A DNA stretch of 64,000 bases, from the NCBI GenBank assembly GCA_016744875.1, contig JADGDL010000004.1, positions 1 to 64,000 of the forward strand, given 5' to 3'. A model generated the notes under the pieces. The model saw only the letters and a list, made by a program, of their open reading frames with translations. It did not search any database and was not told where the DNA came from. Shown here in pieces: positions 1 to 7,403 of this stretch. A program made the position numbers and the translations under genes. Origin of the DNA: Sulfurovum sp. (GTDB lineage: Bacteria; Campylobacterota; Campylobacteria; Campylobacterales; Sulfurovaceae). Numbering within the stretch: the first letter of the stretch is position 1; the number at the start of each line of letters is the position of its first letter.

Positions 1-2
1 GT

Positions 3-437
3 TCAAGATCAACCTCTCCATTGATTGTAATCGTGACAGCAGCAGGTGATGCAAAGATATTGCAAGCCTATATGGTCTATAGAACCTATGTAGGATGCGC
101 CTCTCCACTTCCCCTGCAACATGCAGCAGCTGCGGCTTGGGCAGATCAAGATCATGTCAATGGTTTTAGGGAGAAATACCAGAAAAATTTTGAGGTAGCT
201 AAAGAAGTGTTGGGTTTAGATGCCCCAGAAGCAACATTTTATATTTGGTTAAAAGTAGCAGATGAAATAGCTTTTACCACCAAGTTATACAAAGAATACA
301 ATCTTAAAGTCATTCCCGGTTCATTTTTAGGACGAGAGGGTGAAGGAAAAGGATATGTAAGGCTTGCTCTTGTCTATGAAACAACAAAAACAAGAGAAGC
401 ACTTACAAGAATAAAACAATGTTTGGAGAACAACTAA
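3..437 (+). CDS. C-terminal part of a PLP aminotransferase, probably succinyldiaminopimelate transaminase (DapC)
   Basis: The gene enters from beyond the left edge; the visible frame is open from base 3 to the TAA at 435-437. The segment AYMVYRTYVGCASPLPLQ and the tail GRxGxGxGYVRLALVYE match the C-terminal half of class I/II aminotransferases of the DapC group, which transfer an amino group to N-succinyl-2-amino-6-ketopimelate in lysine and peptidoglycan precursor synthesis. The following murC fits a cell-wall context. Oddity: where the family has S-K-R-S-x-x-P-G-L-R-x-G-F, with the PLP lysine and a conserved arginine, this frame reads SRSTSPLIVIVTAAGD, without the lysine and the second arginine. 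That may be sequence error at a contig edge or real decay. The exact substrate is inferred. Confidence 0.7.
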   Translation, partial: SRSTSPLIVIVTAAGDAKILQAYMVYRTYVGCASPLPLQHAAAAAWADQDHVNGFREKYQKNFEVAKEVLGLDAPEATFYIWLKVADEIAFTTKLYKEYNLKVIPGSFLGREGEGKGYVRLALVYETTKTREALTRIKQCLENN

Positions 438-1030
438 TGCAGTCACCTGAAATACATGTAGAAGAATTAAAAAAAGACCCAGAGTTTTTAGCAAATATTA
501 AACGTTTGGAAGAAGAGTGTAAAGAGGAGCAGAGTATCGCAAAAGGATATCAGCTTTTAGATGCACAGCTGATCATCGAAGCTCCAGAAGATGAGATCAA
601 TGAAATTTTTACTTTCATCGTGAACAATGCTTTTGACAGACTTGCGGAAAAACTTTCAAGTTCTCAAAATTTTGATGTCAATGATGCAGAAGACCTGGCA
701 ACAGCAAGAGCCATTTATGAACATGGTATTCAGCGTTACAGTGAGAATGATAAAAAGGGTGCTAAAGAGATATTTTTAGTGCTTAATTATGTTTTAGATC
801 ATGCTGAATTAAAAGATGCGATGATGGTACATGCTGCAGCAGTGATGGCTGGGCATACTTTTGAACATTTTATCGAAAACCTTGTAGATGTTTCAGCTGT
901 AAATGAGAATGATCCTCTAGCTTTTTTCATACAGACTTTTGCACAGCCTACAGATATTTTGCTTACAATGTTTGCAAAGCAGGTTAAAGAGGGCAAAGAA
1001 GAGTTAAGAGTTTTAGACGAATCAAAATAA
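437..1030 (+). CDS. Conserved-looking acidic protein of unknown function
   Basis: I do not recognise this 197-residue protein. It is soluble, acidic (many Glu/Asp) and predicted mainly helical, with no signal peptide or membrane segment. I chose the ATG at 437, which overlaps the preceding TAA (TAATG) and has GGAG about 8 bases upstream; an in-frame ATG at 419 lies inside the preceding gene and has no such site. The central part (about residues 85-160, AIYEHGIQRYSENDKKGAKEIF) looks like a TPR-like helical repeat. Tight coupling to the aminotransferase and the 10-base gap to murC suggest one transcript. Function is open. Confidence 0.75.
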   Translation: MQSPEIHVEELKKDPEFLANIKRLEEECKEEQSIAKGYQLLDAQLIIEAPEDEINEIFTFIVNNAFDRLAEKLSSSQNFDVNDAEDLATARAIYEHGIQRYSENDKKGAKEIFLVLNYVLDHAELKDAMMVHAAAVMAGHTFEHFIENLVDVSAVNENDPLAFFIQTFAQPTDILLTMFAKQVKEGKEELRVLDESK

Positions 1031-1040
1031 GAGGTAGAAC

Positions 1041-2354
1041 ATGAAGATACATTTCATTGGTATAGGAGGCATCGGACTTTCAGCATTGGCAAAATTTTTA
1101 GTGAATGATGGGCATAAAATTTCCGGTTCTGATATTAAGCAGACAGAGATCACAAATGACTTAGCAACAAATTTTGATGCTAAGATCACGATACCGCATC
1201 ATGAAGATGCAGTTGAAGGCGTAGAGAGAGTGATCTATTCTGCAGCAGTACGTCCGAATAATCCTGAGTATCAAAAAGCACAGGAATTAGGTATAGAACT
1301 ACTTTCGAGAAAAGAGTCTCTCAAAAGCATCTTAGGAGAGAAAGAGGTGTATGCTGTAGGTGGTGCACATGGAAAGAGTACCACTTCTGCAATGCTTTCT
1401 TCTATTATCCCCGAATCAAATGCACTCATAGGTGCTATTTCTAAAGAGTTCGGTTCAAATGTAAGAAGTTATCCTAACGATAAAGTAGTCTTTGAAGCAG
1501 ATGAAAGTGATGAGAGTTTTTTAAATTCAAACCCGTATTTAGCCATAGTTACTAATGTTGAACCTGAACACATGGAGTACTATGAATATAATGAAGAACG
1601 TTTTTACAACGCTTACAGAAATTTTTTATCACTAGCCCAGATACGTGTGATCAATGCTGAAGATGAATTTCTTGCTTCAGTTGAGATGGAGAGTCTGAAA
1701 CTCTATCCTTCCCGAGATATTAAAAATATAGAATTTGTTTTGGTAGAAGGGGAACCACATACTAAATTTGAACTTTTAGACCTGGGTGCTTTTGAAGTCT
1801 TTGGTTTTGGTGATCATATCGCACTTGATGCGGCACTTGCCATACTCGCTGCAGTAGAATTGGGTGAAACCCCTGATGATATACGAACAAATCTTTTAAA
1901 CTATAAAGGTATTAAAAAACGTTTTGATATAGTACAAAACCGTGAGAATTCTGTGGTGATAGATGATTATGGACACCACCCTACAGAGATCAAAGTGACG
2001 ATGGAATCTTTGCAAACTTATAAAAGTTTAAGAGAGTTCACAAAGCTCAATGTGATCTGGCAACCACACAAATACTCAAGAACGATGGATAATCTTCACG
2101 CTTTTGTAGAGTGTTTCGAAGGTGTGGATGAACTTGTTATTTTACCTATATGGGCAGCTGGTGAGCTAGAAGTAGACATAGATTTAAAAGGTGCGTTTTC
2201 TCGTTACAAACTTTTGATGGCAGACTCAGTGACCAAAGAAGATGGAATAGTCAAAGTGTTTCGTGACGGAAATGTGATCAGAGAGTATCACGAAGGACTT
2301 GTAACTGCATTTGGTGCAGGAGACATTACCTATCAGATACGTGGAGAAGCGTGA
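1041..2354 (+). CDS. murC: UDP-N-acetylmuramate--L-alanine ligase
   Basis: MurC adds L-alanine to UDP-N-acetylmuramic acid using ATP, the first amino-acid step of cytoplasmic peptidoglycan precursor synthesis. The N-terminus has the nucleotide-binding FIGIGGIG motif (residues 5-12), the ATP P-loop GGAHGKSTT (107-115), the central EADESD and VTNVEPEHMEYY motifs, and the C-terminal DDYGHHPTE and WQPHKYSR signatures of Mur ligases. At 437 residues it is shorter than the about 490 of E. coli MurC. Mpl ligase is the alternative, but length and motifs favour MurC. A good ribosome site (GAGGTAG) precedes the ATG. The stop is immediately followed by the GTG of the next gene. Confidence 0.93.
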   Translation: MKIHFIGIGGIGLSALAKFLVNDGHKISGSDIKQTEITNDLATNFDAKITIPHHEDAVEGVERVIYSAAVRPNNPEYQKAQELGIELLSRKESLKSILGEKEVYAVGGAHGKSTTSAMLSSIIPESNALIGAISKEFGSNVRSYPNDKVVFEADESDESFLNSNPYLAIVTNVEPEHMEYYEYNEERFYNAYRNFLSLAQIRVINAEDEFLASVEMESLKLYPSRDIKNIEFVLVEGEPHTKFELLDLGAFEVFGFGDHIALDAALAILAAVELGETPDDIRTNLLNYKGIKKRFDIVQNRENSVVIDDYGHHPTEIKVTMESLQTYKSLREFTKLNVIWQPHKYSRTMDNLHAFVECFEGVDELVILPIWAAGELEVDIDLKGAFSRYKLLMADSVTKEDGIVKVFRDGNVIREYHEGLVTAFGAGDITYQIRGEA

Positions 2355-3164
2355 GTGTTTTTAAAAATAATAAGAAGTGCATTTTTTCTATGTGCTTTAT
2401 CTTTTTCTGTACTATTTGCAGACGATGATGTCAATGGTGTAGAGGTCTCAGATGTTGGGGATAAATATGGATATAGTTCAGATACAGTAAAAGTAGGCGA
2501 ATTGGTTCAAAGTATTGATCTCGGTTTTGCAAATACAACGGGTAATACCAATACATTAAATTTTAATGGAAAATATACATTTGGATATGCAAGAAAAGGT
2601 TATAATGATCAGCCTTTACATATGGGGTTCAATATCAGTGCGTTTCGTACTGAAGATGAAAGTCAGATAACAAATGAAGAGTATTCAGCTAAGGTATATT
2701 TGGATCAAGAATTGCAAAATAAATGGTTGGTGTATACTTTTGCAGATTGGCTGAGAAATGAGTTTAGAAACTTTGATAATAAAGTGACAGTGGGTGCTGG
2801 TATAGGTAAAATCTTACTTGATGATGGCAAACAAGTATTAAAGGCTAAACTGGGTCTAGCGTATAACAGTGAAGCGTACAGTAACGCACAGTTAACAAAG
2901 ACATTTACTTCTTTAACACAGTATATTGAATATAAAAAAACACTTAACGAAACAAGTAAATTCTATGTACATGCGGGTGCTTCTGAAAATTTTGACGATC
3001 TGTCAAGTGATTATGAACTTACCGGTGTCATAGGCCTTGACTTTATTGTAAGCACAGATCTGCATGTTATTATAGAAGAAGAGGTCACCTATGATGCAGT
3101 ACCACCAGTAGGGTTTAAAAAAACTGATACGAAAAGTATCATCAGGCTTGGGTATAAATTTTAG
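2355..3164 (+). CDS. DUF481-family outer-membrane beta-barrel protein
   Basis: The 269-residue product starts with a signal peptide (hydrophobic to about residue 22, cleavage near LFADD) followed by many amphipathic beta-strands and a C-terminal strand ending in aromatic F (RLGYKF), as expected of an outer-membrane barrel. The strand pattern IDLGFANTTGNTNTLNFNG and the later AKVYLDQELQNKWLVYTFADW are typical of the DUF481 (YdiY-like) family, whose biochemical role is unknown. The start is GTG, abutting the murC stop, so it is probably translationally coupled to murC. Confidence 0.8.
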   Translation: MFLKIIRSAFFLCALSFSVLFADDDVNGVEVSDVGDKYGYSSDTVKVGELVQSIDLGFANTTGNTNTLNFNGKYTFGYARKGYNDQPLHMGFNISAFRTEDESQITNEEYSAKVYLDQELQNKWLVYTFADWLRNEFRNFDNKVTVGAGIGKILLDDGKQVLKAKLGLAYNSEAYSNAQLTKTFTSLTQYIEYKKTLNETSKFYVHAGASENFDDLSSDYELTGVIGLDFIVSTDLHVIIEEEVTYDAVPPVGFKKTDTKSIIRLGYKF

Positions 3165-3189
3165 CTAAACGTCCTTTCCCGGATTTGGA

Positions 3190-3195
3190 TATAAT
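3190..3195 (+). promoter_or_regulatory. -10 box of the LolA-like operon promoter
   Basis: A perfect TATAAT preceded by GGATTTGGA lies 46 bases before the ATG of the first LolA-like gene. Campylobacterota vegetative promoters usually have a strong -10 box and little -35, so this fits. Confidence 0.55.
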
Positions 3196-3241
3196 AAAAA
3201 TATACACTATTTTTTATCCTATCTAATCTGAGGAAATATAC

Positions 3242-4150
3242 ATGAAAAAAATCTTATTTATTTTTATCATTCCTTTTTTATTATCTCAGGATCTCTATGC
3301 CATAAGTGGCAATGAGATCGCAAAGAAAAGCTATAACGTCAATCACTCCCTCTATATTAAAAACATGATGATCAAGAAGAAAAAACGAAGCAGTATTATT
3401 ACTGTCAGCAGGACAGTAGGCGTTAAACCAAGGATCAATGCAGTAGAACGTTTTTTATCGAACGAATATGATGATGGTGTGACTGAATCGAAAGACCTGG
3501 TCATTATGCGTTCGGGAAAATTGAATGGTGTCGGTATTTTAATGACATCGTATCTTGATCCAGAGAGATCACATAAATTTATGATGTGGCTTCCAGCTTT
3601 ACGTAAAGTAAGACGTATGGCTGAACCTGAAGATGCTGGACTTGGTGCAGGAGACATCGCTTTTTTACAAGATGCTAAACTAAGACGTTTTCATGAAGAG
3701 AGTTACTCTCTTATAAAAACAAAAGTCATGGATATAGAACTCTCTATGATGGCTTTTAAAAAAGGGGAGTTTGGCAGGTATAGCAAAGCTTTTCCCTATA
3801 AAAAAAATACAAAGATACGTAGCAGAAAGATACATATAGTAAAAAGTACATATAAAAAGAAAAATCATTGGTATGACCATCGCATTTCTTATATAGACAG
3901 TGAATACTTTACAGACTATATTACCAAGTATTATAAAAATGGAAAAGTTATCAAAGTTGTACACAGACATTGGGTACATTTAGGACATCACTCTGACCCA
4001 AAAGCGAAGATGTGGTACTACTGGTATAGTAAAGATACGCAAACAGGTTATGAAATGGCCACCTATGTCCCAAAAAAACTCATAAAAACAGATCAAAAGG
4101 TAAAAAAATCTTTTTGGAGTACACACACACTGGAAAAAATAAAAAGGTGA
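3242..4150 (+). CDS. Periplasmic LolA-like (outer membrane lipoprotein-sorting) protein, copy 1
   Basis: A 302-residue protein with a clear signal peptide (cleavage near LYA at about residue 20). The mature part carries the signature of the LolA-like family associated with RND exporters: LPALRKVRRMAEP around residue 120, the beta-strand WYDHRISYID and WYYWYSKDTQTG near the C-terminus. LolA-fold proteins bind lipid or lipoprotein acyl chains in the periplasm; here the gene is followed by a paralogue, a DUF1302 outer-membrane protein and an MMPL exporter. The start is ATG with AGGAAA upstream. The two copies are clearly paralogous, but this one is shorter and more basic. The transported substrate is unknown. 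Confidence 0.8.
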   Translation: MKKILFIFIIPFLLSQDLYAISGNEIAKKSYNVNHSLYIKNMMIKKKKRSSIITVSRTVGVKPRINAVERFLSNEYDDGVTESKDLVIMRSGKLNGVGILMTSYLDPERSHKFMMWLPALRKVRRMAEPEDAGLGAGDIAFLQDAKLRRFHEESYSLIKTKVMDIELSMMAFKKGEFGRYSKAFPYKKNTKIRSRKIHIVKSTYKKKNHWYDHRISYIDSEYFTDYITKYYKNGKVIKVVHRHWVHLGHHSDPKAKMWYYWYSKDTQTGYEMATYVPKKLIKTDQKVKKSFWSTHTLEKIKR

Positions 4151-4165
4151 GTAGTATTTACTCAC
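4147..4165 (+). terminator. Stem-loop at the end of the first LolA-like gene
   Basis: A perfect 7-bp stem, GTGAGTA/TACTCAC with a 5-base loop, overlaps the TGA stop (4148-4150). It has no clean T-run, so it may attenuate or stabilise rather than fully terminate. Confidence 0.4.
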
Positions 4166-4166
4166 T

Positions 4167-4194
4167 TATATTCATGATAAGTATCATAAATATA
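4167..4194. promoter_or_regulatory. 28-bp near-perfect palindrome, possible operator
   Basis: Half-sites TATATT-C-ATGATA and TATCAT-A-AATATA surround a central AG; 24 of the 26 half-site bases pair. It lies between the two LolA-like genes, upstream of the second promoter. The size and symmetry fit a dimeric repressor site, but no regulator gene is adjacent, and a transcript hairpin is an equal possibility. Confidence 0.4.
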
Positions 4195-4241
4195 ACTTTA
4201 AGAAATATATAAGTTTTATTTATCTAATATGTGGTCAAGTG

Positions 4242-4260
4242 CTTATATCAACAATATAAG
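4242..4260. promoter_or_regulatory. 7-5-7 inverted repeat next to the promoter of the second LolA-like gene
   Basis: CTTATAT, a 5-base spacer and ATATAAG form a perfect inverted repeat ending 7 bases before the -10 box at 4268, so it occupies the -35 region. A protein bound here would control the promoter. Confidence 0.35.
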
Positions 4261-4267
4261 TATATTC

Positions 4268-4273
4268 TATAAT
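4268..4273 (+). promoter_or_regulatory. -10 box before the second LolA-like gene
   Basis: TATAAT (within TTCTATAATTATGG) lies 18 bases before the ATG at 4292. The second LolA-like gene, and probably the DUF1302 gene, could be transcribed separately from copy 1. Confidence 0.5.
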
Positions 4274-4291
4274 TATGGACAAGGAAGACTA

Positions 4292-5281
4292 ATGAGAAAC
4301 AGTATAACAAATAAAATTAATGGTGTAGTGGTAGCTGCAGCATTATTGGTAACAGCTGCAAGTGCAGGTGTAAGTTATGACTTACCATACCCTAAAGGGA
4401 AGCTAAGTGACGCAAAAGAGATCATGGGTAACGTGTATTATGTAAATCACTTTTATGCATTTAAAAATTACTCTATCATTAAAAAAGGTAGAACAATTAC
4501 CAAGGTCGTAAAAAAGTCAAAAGGTAAAAAAGCACTGACTGAAACAGTTGAAAGATACATCAATAATGATTTTTCATCAGACCCAAAAATAAAATCAAAA
4601 GATTTAGCGATATTCCGTTCAGGTAAATTAAGAGGAACAGGTATGCTGATCACTGACTATAAAGATGATGCTAAAAGTCAAGAGTATTTACTATGGTTAC
4701 CAGCTTTGAGAAAAGTCAGAAGATTTGCACAACCTGCACATGATGAGGCATGGGGTGGAACAGACTTTACCTTTGGAGATGTAACACTACGTAAACCAAT
4801 GCATGAAAAACATACATTGATGGGTACACAAAAATTCGGTATGAAAGTACAATCACTTGTGATCCCAAAAGCCGAACAAACATCATCAACAAAAAACCTG
4901 CCTGCAGGAACCAATGCATTTGCAGGACGTGAAGTATACAAAATAAAAAGTACATCAAAGTTTTCAGGATGGTGGTATGATCATCGTATTACCTACATAG
5001 ATACAAAAACATTTGCTGATTACCACACAGAGTACTACAAAGGTGGGAAAAAGATAAAGATCATTGACAAAAACTGGCCAAAAGCAACAGGAAGCTCTGA
5101 TCCAAGAGCCTTAAGATGGTATGCATGGTATGGTAAAGACTTTAGAAATGGTCATGAATCACTTGCTTATATTCCTAAAAAAGTGACAGTGAAAAATCAA
5201 AGTAAATTTAAAGTTGGTAAAAAGAATTACAGTGCTTCAACATTATGGCAAGAATCAACACTTAAAAAAATCAAAAGATAA
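4292..5281 (+). CDS. Periplasmic LolA-like (outer membrane lipoprotein-sorting) protein, copy 2
   Basis: A 329-residue exported protein paralogous to the preceding gene. I chose the ATG at 4292 because AAGGAAG lies just upstream and the product then begins with a normal signal peptide (MRNSITNKINGVVVAAALL..ASA); an in-frame upstream extension to 4229 would bury it. Shared motifs are LPALRKVRRFAQPA, WWYDHRITYID and WYAWYGKDFRNG. Such LolA-like proteins are thought to shuttle a hydrophobic cargo between an inner-membrane RND exporter and the outer membrane. The DUF1302 gene begins 10 bases downstream, so the two are co-transcribed. Confidence 0.82.
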   Translation: MRNSITNKINGVVVAAALLVTAASAGVSYDLPYPKGKLSDAKEIMGNVYYVNHFYAFKNYSIIKKGRTITKVVKKSKGKKALTETVERYINNDFSSDPKIKSKDLAIFRSGKLRGTGMLITDYKDDAKSQEYLLWLPALRKVRRFAQPAHDEAWGGTDFTFGDVTLRKPMHEKHTLMGTQKFGMKVQSLVIPKAEQTSSTKNLPAGTNAFAGREVYKIKSTSKFSGWWYDHRITYIDTKTFADYHTEYYKGGKKIKIIDKNWPKATGSSDPRALRWYAWYGKDFRNGHESLAYIPKKVTVKNQSKFKVGKKNYSASTLWQESTLKKIKR

Positions 5282-5291
5282 GGGATAGAAG

Positions 5292-7310
5292 ATGTTAAAA
5301 AAAAGAATATTACTTTCGGCCGTAGTTATTGCAGCATTAACTTTCCCCTCAATAGCTGAGGAAGCAAAAACAACTTCTATGCCAGAAGCTGAAATGGCTG
5401 CTTCTACAGAGGACATTGACTTATCAGAAGAGCCTGAAGAGCTAGAAGAAGAGGAGTCAGATATAGAAATATCTGGTTATTTAAAAGCTGAAGGAGCAGT
5501 ATTTACAAAGAGTGGAAGTAGTCACAACCCTATAAAACCTCATAGTGGTGGTGATATAATGAAGGGTGAAGGAACACTTAAAGTATTTGTAAATGGTAGT
5601 ATCGGAGAAGACAGCAGTTTTCATGCAGAACTTCAAGCAATTGGAGATACTGAAGGTATAGACGGATATGAATACCATAGAAATTATACACAGTATGATG
5701 CACTTCGTGAACTTTATATAGATACTACGTTTGCAGACTGGGATTTCCGTTTAGGTAAACAGCAAGTGGTATGGGGTAAAGCAGACGGTGTGAAATTTCT
5801 AGACATCATCAACCCTACAGATTTCCGTGAGTGGGGACAAAATACTATGGAAGACAGCAGAATTCCTTTATGGATGGCTGTAGCAGAAAAAGATCTTGGA
5901 AACAATGATTCCCTCCAATTTGTCTGGGTTCCAGATGTTGGCCGTGTACATCAAATACCAGGTCTTTATAACACCAAAACTGGTGATCAGGGACAGCCTT
6001 TTGTGAGTCTTGGTGCAGATACTATGACTGGACAGTACAACGGTTTTGTAAATATCGGAAATGATATGGGTAGGGTTGCTGGTGCATTTGATGCAGGGTT
6101 TTCACAAGCTTTTGGAATCCCAGCAGGTAATAATATATTAGCAAACTTTACGAATATGACAGTTTCCCAATTTACAAATATGCAAGATATTTCTGTATTG
6201 CCATTGCCAAATCCTCTTCCTCCAATATCAGGTGGACAAATGCTTGATGGTGTTATTATGCAAACAGGAAGTACTACGAATCTTAGTGCAGGTACTGGAC
6301 AGTATGACTACACAAACGCAATGCATATGTTTGAATACATGGGAGACACTACTTTCGCAACATTCAATGGTTTTGTAGGTATGAAAACATCATATAGAGT
6401 AGATGATATCAGTAGAGATCTACAAGATCATAACTTTGGTGTTAAGTATGCAAAAGCGACAGATTTTGGATTGAACTATACCTTAAACTATTACCGTCAT
6501 TGGGAAAACAATCCTGTGGTTGATATGCGTTGGGAAGGTGCTGGTGGAGAAAAGTTAAATACTAAAAATACAGTTGGAAGCTTTGTTGATCCAAGAGGAA
6601 ATGCTTATAAAACAAATACAGTGAGTCTTGTCAATACAGATGGTTCAGCTTATGTAGGTGGCCCAGCGACACTTGTTTTTGATCAAGGTGTCAACCAGGT
6701 CAATACATTTGGTACTTCATTTGACTATGCCATTGATACAAGCTTCGCACCTGTTGTAATAAGAGGTGAATTTGTATATGATCAAGGTGCTAAAGTACCT
6801 GAAGTTGATCTAGGAAAACTTGCTTATGGTGACCTAGTGGGTGCAATGACAATGGCTGATGCAGATATGTTCAAGTTCGTTATTGGTGCAGATGTAACGG
6901 TTGCTACAAACCTCTTTATCAGTCTTCAGTTCATGGATTCTTGGAACTTGGATTATGTTGATACAGATGTACAATATGATGGAAATTCACAAAGTTATGG
7001 TAAGTTTACTGCAAACCCTGCAACTATGAGTTTAGGAAATAACTTTAAGAAAGCACAAGAACATCAGATCATGTATACTTTGTTCCTTTCAAAACCATTT
7101 TTGGAGTCAGATGCAATGCGTGTAAACAACTTGTTTCTTTATGAACAAGAAGATGGAGGGTACTGGAACAGACTTGATCTAGAGTACAGTTATGCAGATG
7201 ATATACTATTCTCAGCAGAGTGGAATCAATACGGTGGTGACGAATATGGCGTATTTGGACAATTTGCAAATCTGTCGAATTTCCAACTCGGTGTTACATA
7301 CCTATTTTAA
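5292..7310 (+). CDS. DUF1302-family outer-membrane protein
   Basis: A 672-residue product with a signal peptide (cleavage near SIAEE, residue 22), an acidic low-complexity linker (about residues 40-58, rich in E and D) and then a large beta-barrel ending in aromatic F (GVTYLF). The pattern LGKQQVVWGKADGVKFLDIINPTD is characteristic of DUF1302 proteins, which commonly sit beside MMPL/RND exporters and LolA- or DUF1329-type proteins. It is therefore the likely outer-membrane component of the module. The acidic linker may bind cations or a partner. Substrate and direction of transport are not shown by the sequence. Confidence 0.82.
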   Translation: MLKKRILLSAVVIAALTFPSIAEEAKTTSMPEAEMAASTEDIDLSEEPEELEEEESDIEISGYLKAEGAVFTKSGSSHNPIKPHSGGDIMKGEGTLKVFVNGSIGEDSSFHAELQAIGDTEGIDGYEYHRNYTQYDALRELYIDTTFADWDFRLGKQQVVWGKADGVKFLDIINPTDFREWGQNTMEDSRIPLWMAVAEKDLGNNDSLQFVWVPDVGRVHQIPGLYNTKTGDQGQPFVSLGADTMTGQYNGFVNIGNDMGRVAGAFDAGFSQAFGIPAGNNILANFTNMTVSQFTNMQDISVLPLPNPLPPISGGQMLDGVIMQTGSTTNLSAGTGQYDYTNAMHMFEYMGDTTFATFNGFVGMKTSYRVDDISRDLQDHNFGVKYAKATDFGLNYTLNYYRHWENNPVVDMRWEGAGGEKLNTKNTVGSFVDPRGNAYKTNTVSLVNTDGSAYVGGPATLVFDQGVNQVNTFGTSFDYAIDTSFAPVVIRGEFVYDQGAKVPEVDLGKLAYGDLVGAMTMADADMFKFVIGADVTVATNLFISLQFMDSWNLDYVDTDVQYDGNSQSYGKFTANPATMSLGNNFKKAQEHQIMYTLFLSKPFLESDAMRVNNLFLYEQEDGGYWNRLDLEYSYADDILFSAEWNQYGGDEYGVFGQFANLSNFQLGVTYLF

Positions 7311-7327
7311 TCTCTAAAAGAAGCCTA

Positions 7328-7355
7328 GATCAAGGATGAGATTTCATCCTTGATC
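7328..7355 (+). terminator. Perfect 12-bp stem-loop between the DUF1302 and RND genes
   Basis: GATCAAGGATGA, loop GATT, TCATCCTTGATC pairs without a mismatch. No T-run follows, so it may protect or process the transcript, or cause partial termination that lowers exporter expression relative to the upstream genes. Confidence 0.55.
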
Positions 7356-7403
7356 CAGCTTACCAAAGATATAACTCTTCGTACAACTTCATAGGATACA
7401 ACA

